From Spirirestis rafaelensis WJT71-NPBG6 (GTDB lineage Bacteria > Cyanobacteriota > Cyanobacteriia > Cyanobacteriales > Nostocaceae), in contig JAHHID010000072.1 in the NCBI GenBank assembly GCA_019359015.1, forward strand, positions 1-38,279: a stretch of DNA of 38,279 bases, read 5' to 3'. Positions 35,599 through 38,279 of the stretch are shown one piece after another (position 1 is the first letter of the stretch; every line of letters begins with the position of its first letter). The notes beneath the pieces were generated by a model. The model was not told the origin of the DNA. It saw only the letters and a list, made by a program, of their open reading frames with translations, and made no database searches. Made by a program: the position numbers and the translations under genes.

Positions 35599-35716
35599 AC
35601 AAATAACAATGACTAAAGTGGTGATGAACCCTGAGAATTGGTTGTTAGTTGTTGGTTGTTAGTAGTTAGTTGTTTTATAAACCACTAACTACTATCCACT
35701 AACCATTACCCATATA
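35599..35716. repeat. Short tandem repeat spacer between lexA and the helicase
   Basis: About 35641-35705 consists of 'GTTAGTTGTTGGTTGTTAGTA' and its complement 'CCACTAACTAC', forming loose inverted repeats after the lexA stop codon. They may serve as a terminator. Confidence 0.6.
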
Positions 35717-36322
35717 TCAGTTGTAACCCCGCCAGACACCGATGAGAGTACCTTGCACCTCTACTTGTACTGCGGATACTTCGATGGGGTTGTATTTGGC
35801 ATTTGCAGGTTTGAGGGTGACGCGATCGCCATTCCTGTAAAATCGCTTCAATGTCGTACCGTGTCCTTCGACTCTGGCGGCGACAATGATACCATTTTTC
35901 AGATGATCTGGTTCTGGTACTGGACGCAGAAATACCACATCTCCATCGACAATCGAATCTTCAACCATACTGTCGCCAGCTACCCGCAAAGCATATGTTT
36001 GCGGAGGTAACGACAAATTAGCCAAATCGAGATGTTCCACGGCATCGGTGAACGGTTCAATTAAACCGCCGGCGGCGATTGTACCTAAAATTGGCACACC
36101 TGGTTTTTGCGGACGCAAAATCCGAATTGTTCGCGCCTTACCTTCACTCCATTCAATATGTCCCTTGGCGCGTAAATGTTCCAAGCGGCTTTGAATAGGT
36201 GCAGGTGATTTCAGGTTCATCGCTTGCATCATTTGCCTAATTGAAGGCGAATGCTGGTGCGATCGGATGTATTCCGCCAGCCATTCGTAAAGTTCTTGTT
36301 GAGCTTCTGTTAGTCTTTCCAT
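35717..36322 (-). CDS. lexA: LexA repressor
   Basis: This 201-residue protein has an N-terminal winged helix (about 1-65, 'SPSIRQMMQAMNLKSPAPIQSRLEHLRAKGHIEW') and a C-terminal S24 peptidase-like domain. The Ala84-Gly85 cleavage bond ('TIAAGGL'), the catalytic Ser118 ('AGDSMVED') and Lys159 ('TTLKRF') are all present, so RecA-stimulated self-cleavage is expected, unlike the non-cleavable LexA of some unicellular cyanobacteria. Two candidate LexA boxes lie upstream, implying autoregulation. It borders the Dnd island and is 118 bp upstream of the helicase on the same strand. Confidence 0.94.
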   Translation of the reverse strand: MERLTEAQQELYEWLAEYIRSHQHSPSIRQMMQAMNLKSPAPIQSRLEHLRAKGHIEWSEGKARTIRILRPQKPGVPILGTIAAGGLIEPFTDAVEHLDLANLSLPPQTYALRVAGDSMVEDSIVDGDVVFLRPVPEPDHLKNGIIVAARVEGHGTTLKRFYRNGDRVTLKPANAKYNPIEVSAVQVEVQGTLIGVWRGYN

Positions 36323-36340
36323 AAATTAGTAGGGAGACAA

Positions 36341-36369
36341 AGTACAAATGTCTCTAGAACATTAGTACT
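36341..36369 (-). promoter_or_regulatory. Two candidate LexA (SOS) boxes upstream of lexA
   Basis: On the gene strand, AGTACTAATGTTCT (36356-36369) fits fully the RGTACNNNDGTWCB consensus that I recall being reported for Anabaena/Nostoc. AGTACAAATGTCTC (36341-36354, plus strand) fits at 12 of 14 positions. They end about 20-35 bp before the ATG. Confidence 0.75.
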
Positions 36370-36471
36370 ACAAAAAACCCCCCAATGGCTTGTAAATTTT
36401 TAATTTTTGATTTTGGGTGAGTAAAGTCAGGGGTGAGGAGCAAATACTTATAATTGATAACTCCTAACTCT

Positions 36472-37392
36472 TTATTGTGCCCCTAAGAGACTTGCAAGTA
36501 AAGCTTTTTGAGCGTGCATCCTATTTTCTGCCTGATCCCAAACTCGTGAGTGAGAGCCTTCAATTACTGCTTCAGTAATTTCTTCACCGCGATGAGCTGG
36601 TAAACAGTGTAAAACAATTGCGTCGCGGTTAGCAAGACTCAATAGCAGATCATTGATTTGGTAGGATTGGAAAATTGGTAGCCTCGCGCCGGCTTCTGCT
36701 TCTTGCCCCATACTTGCCCAAACATCAGTATAAAGTACAGAAGCTCCCTTTACTGCTGCTTCTGGGTCATGAGTTAAAATTACTTCAGTTTTGTTGTCGG
36801 CTATTGCGCGTGCTTTTTCGGTGATGGCTGCATTTGGCTCATAGCCAATTGGCGTGGCAATTCTGACATTCATCCCTACCAAAGCACAGCCTAGCATCAG
36901 AGAATTGGCGACATTATTCCCATCGCCCACATAAGTCAAGGTTAAGCCAGCCAGCGTGCCAAAACATTCTTGAATCGTTAATAAATCTGCCAATACCTGA
37001 CAGGGATGTCCTAAATCTGTAAGCGCATTAATTACGGGAATTTTGGCATAATTGGCAAAAGTTTCCAAATCTTGCTGTGCAAAGGTGCGAATTGCCAAAA
37101 TATCCAAATATCGATCCAACACCCGTGCTGTATCTTGTATCGGTTCCCCGCGGCTCACTTGGGTGACATTAGGGTTAAGATCAATTACCTGTCCACCCAG
37201 TTGATACATCGCCACTGTAAAACTGACTCGTGTCCGAGTTGAAGCTTTGGAAAACAACAACCCCAGCACTTTAGGACAATGCAACTTTAGCCGTTGTGAT
37301 TTCAACTCAGTTGCCATTTGCAAGAGTTCTTGAACTTCCGTTGCACTGAAGTCCGCCAAACTTAATAAATCTCGTCCGATCAACGCTGCCAT
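36472..37392 (-). CDS. argF: Ornithine carbamoyltransferase
   Basis: This 306-residue cytosolic enzyme joins carbamoyl phosphate and ornithine to make citrulline in arginine synthesis. The carbamoyl-phosphate site 'STRTR' is at residues 51-55, 'GHPCQVLADLLTI' lies near 130, and the ornithine-binding 'HCLPAHRGEEI' is near 265. Length and motifs are canonical. The start is ATG 37392. It is a single gene upstream of lexA on the same strand, separated by about 150 bp. Confidence 0.95.
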   Translation of the reverse strand: MAALIGRDLLSLADFSATEVQELLQMATELKSQRLKLHCPKVLGLLFSKASTRTRVSFTVAMYQLGGQVIDLNPNVTQVSRGEPIQDTARVLDRYLDILAIRTFAQQDLETFANYAKIPVINALTDLGHPCQVLADLLTIQECFGTLAGLTLTYVGDGNNVANSLMLGCALVGMNVRIATPIGYEPNAAITEKARAIADNKTEVILTHDPEAAVKGASVLYTDVWASMGQEAEAGARLPIFQSYQINDLLLSLANRDAIVLHCLPAHRGEEITEAVIEGSHSRVWDQAENRMHAQKALLASLLGAQ

Positions 37393-37396
37393 TGTT

Positions 37397-37680
37397 GTGA
37401 TCTGTAAAGAACAATTATGTCTTTATGTTTGTTTAGCGTGCCGTAGTGAAGTACCCCACCGCTCCCGTCGGATGGGGCTTCCTGTCTCACTCGCCGTTGC
37501 CACGTTAGGCACACTCATTACTGAATGTCCGGAACCAAATCCGGTGATGGTCTTACACAGCGTCTCTGGTCTTGCGACCTTTATCTCCTCAGAGGGAGAA
37601 CCCAGGCAGCCGCCCTGCTTCCCAAGGCAGTAATTGTTTTTTTCGTACATCCCTGTGTGGCTTATCTTTTACAGCCTATG
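37397..37680 (-). mobile_element. Probable right end and guide-RNA-like scaffold of a gutted IS200/IS605 element
   Basis: Read on the minus strand, the sequence is GC-richer, folds into many short stems and ends 'GAAGCCCC...GGGGTACTTCAC' (about 37445-37486). This resembles, from memory, the terminal hairpin after tnpB in cyanobacterial IS605-type elements, where the guide (omega/re) RNA scaffold ends. No tnpB remains next to it; a 75-codon frame here is only scaffold read-through. A different structured RNA cannot be ruled out. Confidence 0.45.
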
Positions 37681-37794
37681 GGCGCGAGCCTGTGACCGGG
37701 ATCTTTCCCCCTTTCTCACGCTAGTTACCGTGGTAAGCATCTAAGTGCTACTGTGACCATTGGAAAGCAGCCGTGTGGGTGGGTCATCAACCAC

Positions 37795-37830
37795 TATAAT
37801 GGTAGCATATGTATACTTAAATTGCTACCA
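37795..37830 (+). promoter_or_regulatory. TATAAT box overlapping an 8-bp inverted-repeat operator
   Basis: TATAAT (37795-37800) is followed by TGGTAGCA (37800-37807) and its perfect complement TGCTACCA (37823-37830), whose last base is the A of the downstream ATG. This is the layout of an autorepressed promoter. No good -35 box is visible. Confidence 0.65.
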
Positions 37831-37976
37831 TGACTCAAATTAGCTTGCGTTTGTCGCAGCGAGAAAAAGAACACTTGCAAAAGTATTGCGAGTTGTCAGA
37901 GCGTAATCAAACTGAGGTATTGAGAGACCTTGTTCGTAGATTGTCAATCAAAGGGGTATTGAACCCCCTTGATTGA
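37830..37976 (+). CDS. 48-residue ribbon-helix-helix (CopG/Arc-like) protein
   Basis: A 48-codon frame encodes a short beta strand ('QISLRLS'), helix A ('REKEHLQKYCELS'), a turn and helix B ('QTEVLRDLVRRLS'), the ribbon-helix-helix DNA-binding fold. It begins exactly at the end of an inverted-repeat operator, so it probably represses itself. No toxin gene follows; a hairpin (about 37977-38020, CCGC...GCGG) does. It may be an orphan antitoxin-like regulator or an accessory gene of the neighbouring IS605-like remnant. Confidence 0.75.
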   Translation: MTQISLRLSQREKEHLQKYCELSERNQTEVLRDLVRRLSIKGVLNPLD

Positions 37977-38019
37977 CCGCTATCCATCCCCACCGCATGG
38001 CGGATGGGGAATTTCGCGG
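37977..38019. terminator. Hairpin after the ribbon-helix-helix gene
   Basis: CCGC at 37977 pairs with GCGG near 38016, and inner CCATCC pairs with GGATGG around a short loop, directly after the stop codon. It may be a terminator or the terminal hairpin of a mobile element. The remaining 38020-38221 is AT-rich with no recognisable gene. Confidence 0.5.
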
Positions 38020-38221
38020 ACTTGTTAAAAAAATACCACTTTAAAACCTTACCAGATATTTTGGTGTTCAGCCTGAGGTTTCAGATAGCTTTTGGTATGA
38101 ATCTTCATTTACTCACATCTTCAAACAAAAATTGAGATTATTTAACTACTCAGTATAGAACCCATTTGACATCTTTTACTGTGTTGAAGTAAAGTTAGCG
38201 CAAAAGTTGTATCCAACAGTT

Positions 38222-38279
38222 ATGCCATACTCTAGCAGCCTCACAGACGAAGAGTGGATAATCCTAGAACCCCTACTGG
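38222..38279 (+). CDS. IS5-family transposase, N-terminal 19 residues only (window edge)
   Basis: The frame begins 'MPYSSSLTDEEWIILEPLL', the standard opening of IS5-type (DUF4096) transposases, and is cut by the end of the window. The element's left terminal repeat should lie in the preceding 100-150 bp, but I could not define it without the right end. Confidence 0.85.
   Translation, partial: MPYSSSLTDEEWIILEPLL

Noticed and set aside
37423-37650. 75-codon minus-strand frame as a possible gene
   Set aside because: It coincides with the structured IS605-like end, has no recognisable domain and is better explained as scaffold sequence.

Overview
The window is cyanobacterial chromosome, most likely from a filamentous Nostocales-type genome. 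It carries psbU (photosystem II), a DUF3120 membrane protein and a DUF512-type radical SAM protein with an N-terminal PDZ domain. HIP1 octamers (GCGATCGC) are frequent, intergenic spacers are full of short tandem and interspersed repeats, and a lexA promoter site fits the consensus I recall for Anabaena/Nostoc. The genus cannot be fixed from the sequence alone.

Positions 1-20.8 kb are ordinary core and accessory chromosome: a CHASE2-PAS-GGDEF cyclic-di-GMP synthase, nadB, psbU, an SDR oxidoreductase, DUF3120, uppP, the DUF512 radical SAM protein, a peptidoglycan-binding protein, a large GHL10-type glycoside hydrolase-like protein, a sorbosone-dehydrogenase-type lipoprotein, a cupin, a HEAT-repeat protein, a GNAT acetyltransferase, small membrane proteins and an AmpG-like permease. 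Spacers hold several miniature inverted-repeat elements, perfect palindromes and G-rich tandem repeats. One such repeat has expanded in frame inside the GNAT gene.

Positions 21.1-35.6 kb form a DNA phosphorothioation (Dnd) defence island. The modification half is dndC, dndD, dndE and a Dnd-associated methyltransferase on the minus strand, with dndB divergent on the plus strand. No dndA is present, so a cysteine desulfurase elsewhere presumably supplies sulfur. The restriction or associated half holds an HNH endonuclease gene, a Dnd-associated protein 4, a Uma2-type nuclease, a second DndD-like SMC ATPase translationally coupled to an unlisted 57-residue protein, and a DEAH helicase resembling the phosphorothioation-system restriction enzyme family.

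The most striking observation is that the HNH gene is split by a 151-bp miniature transposon (29568-29718) with 12-bp terminal repeats and a clean 5-bp target duplication. Removing the element and one duplicate restores one 351-codon reading frame. This suggests recent loss, or a reversible state, of one restriction arm while modification is kept. Other notable signals in the island are inverted copies of an interspersed repeat flanking dndE, a perfect 11-bp inverted repeat directly before the 57-residue ORF, and a perfect 22-bp stem between the helicase and the ATPase operon.

Positions 35.7-38.3 kb return to core genes (lexA with SOS boxes, argF). They then enter a mobile-element-rich end: a probable gutted IS200/IS605 end, a 48-residue ribbon-helix-helix protein with an autoregulatory-looking operator, and the first codons of an IS5-type transposase cut by the window edge.
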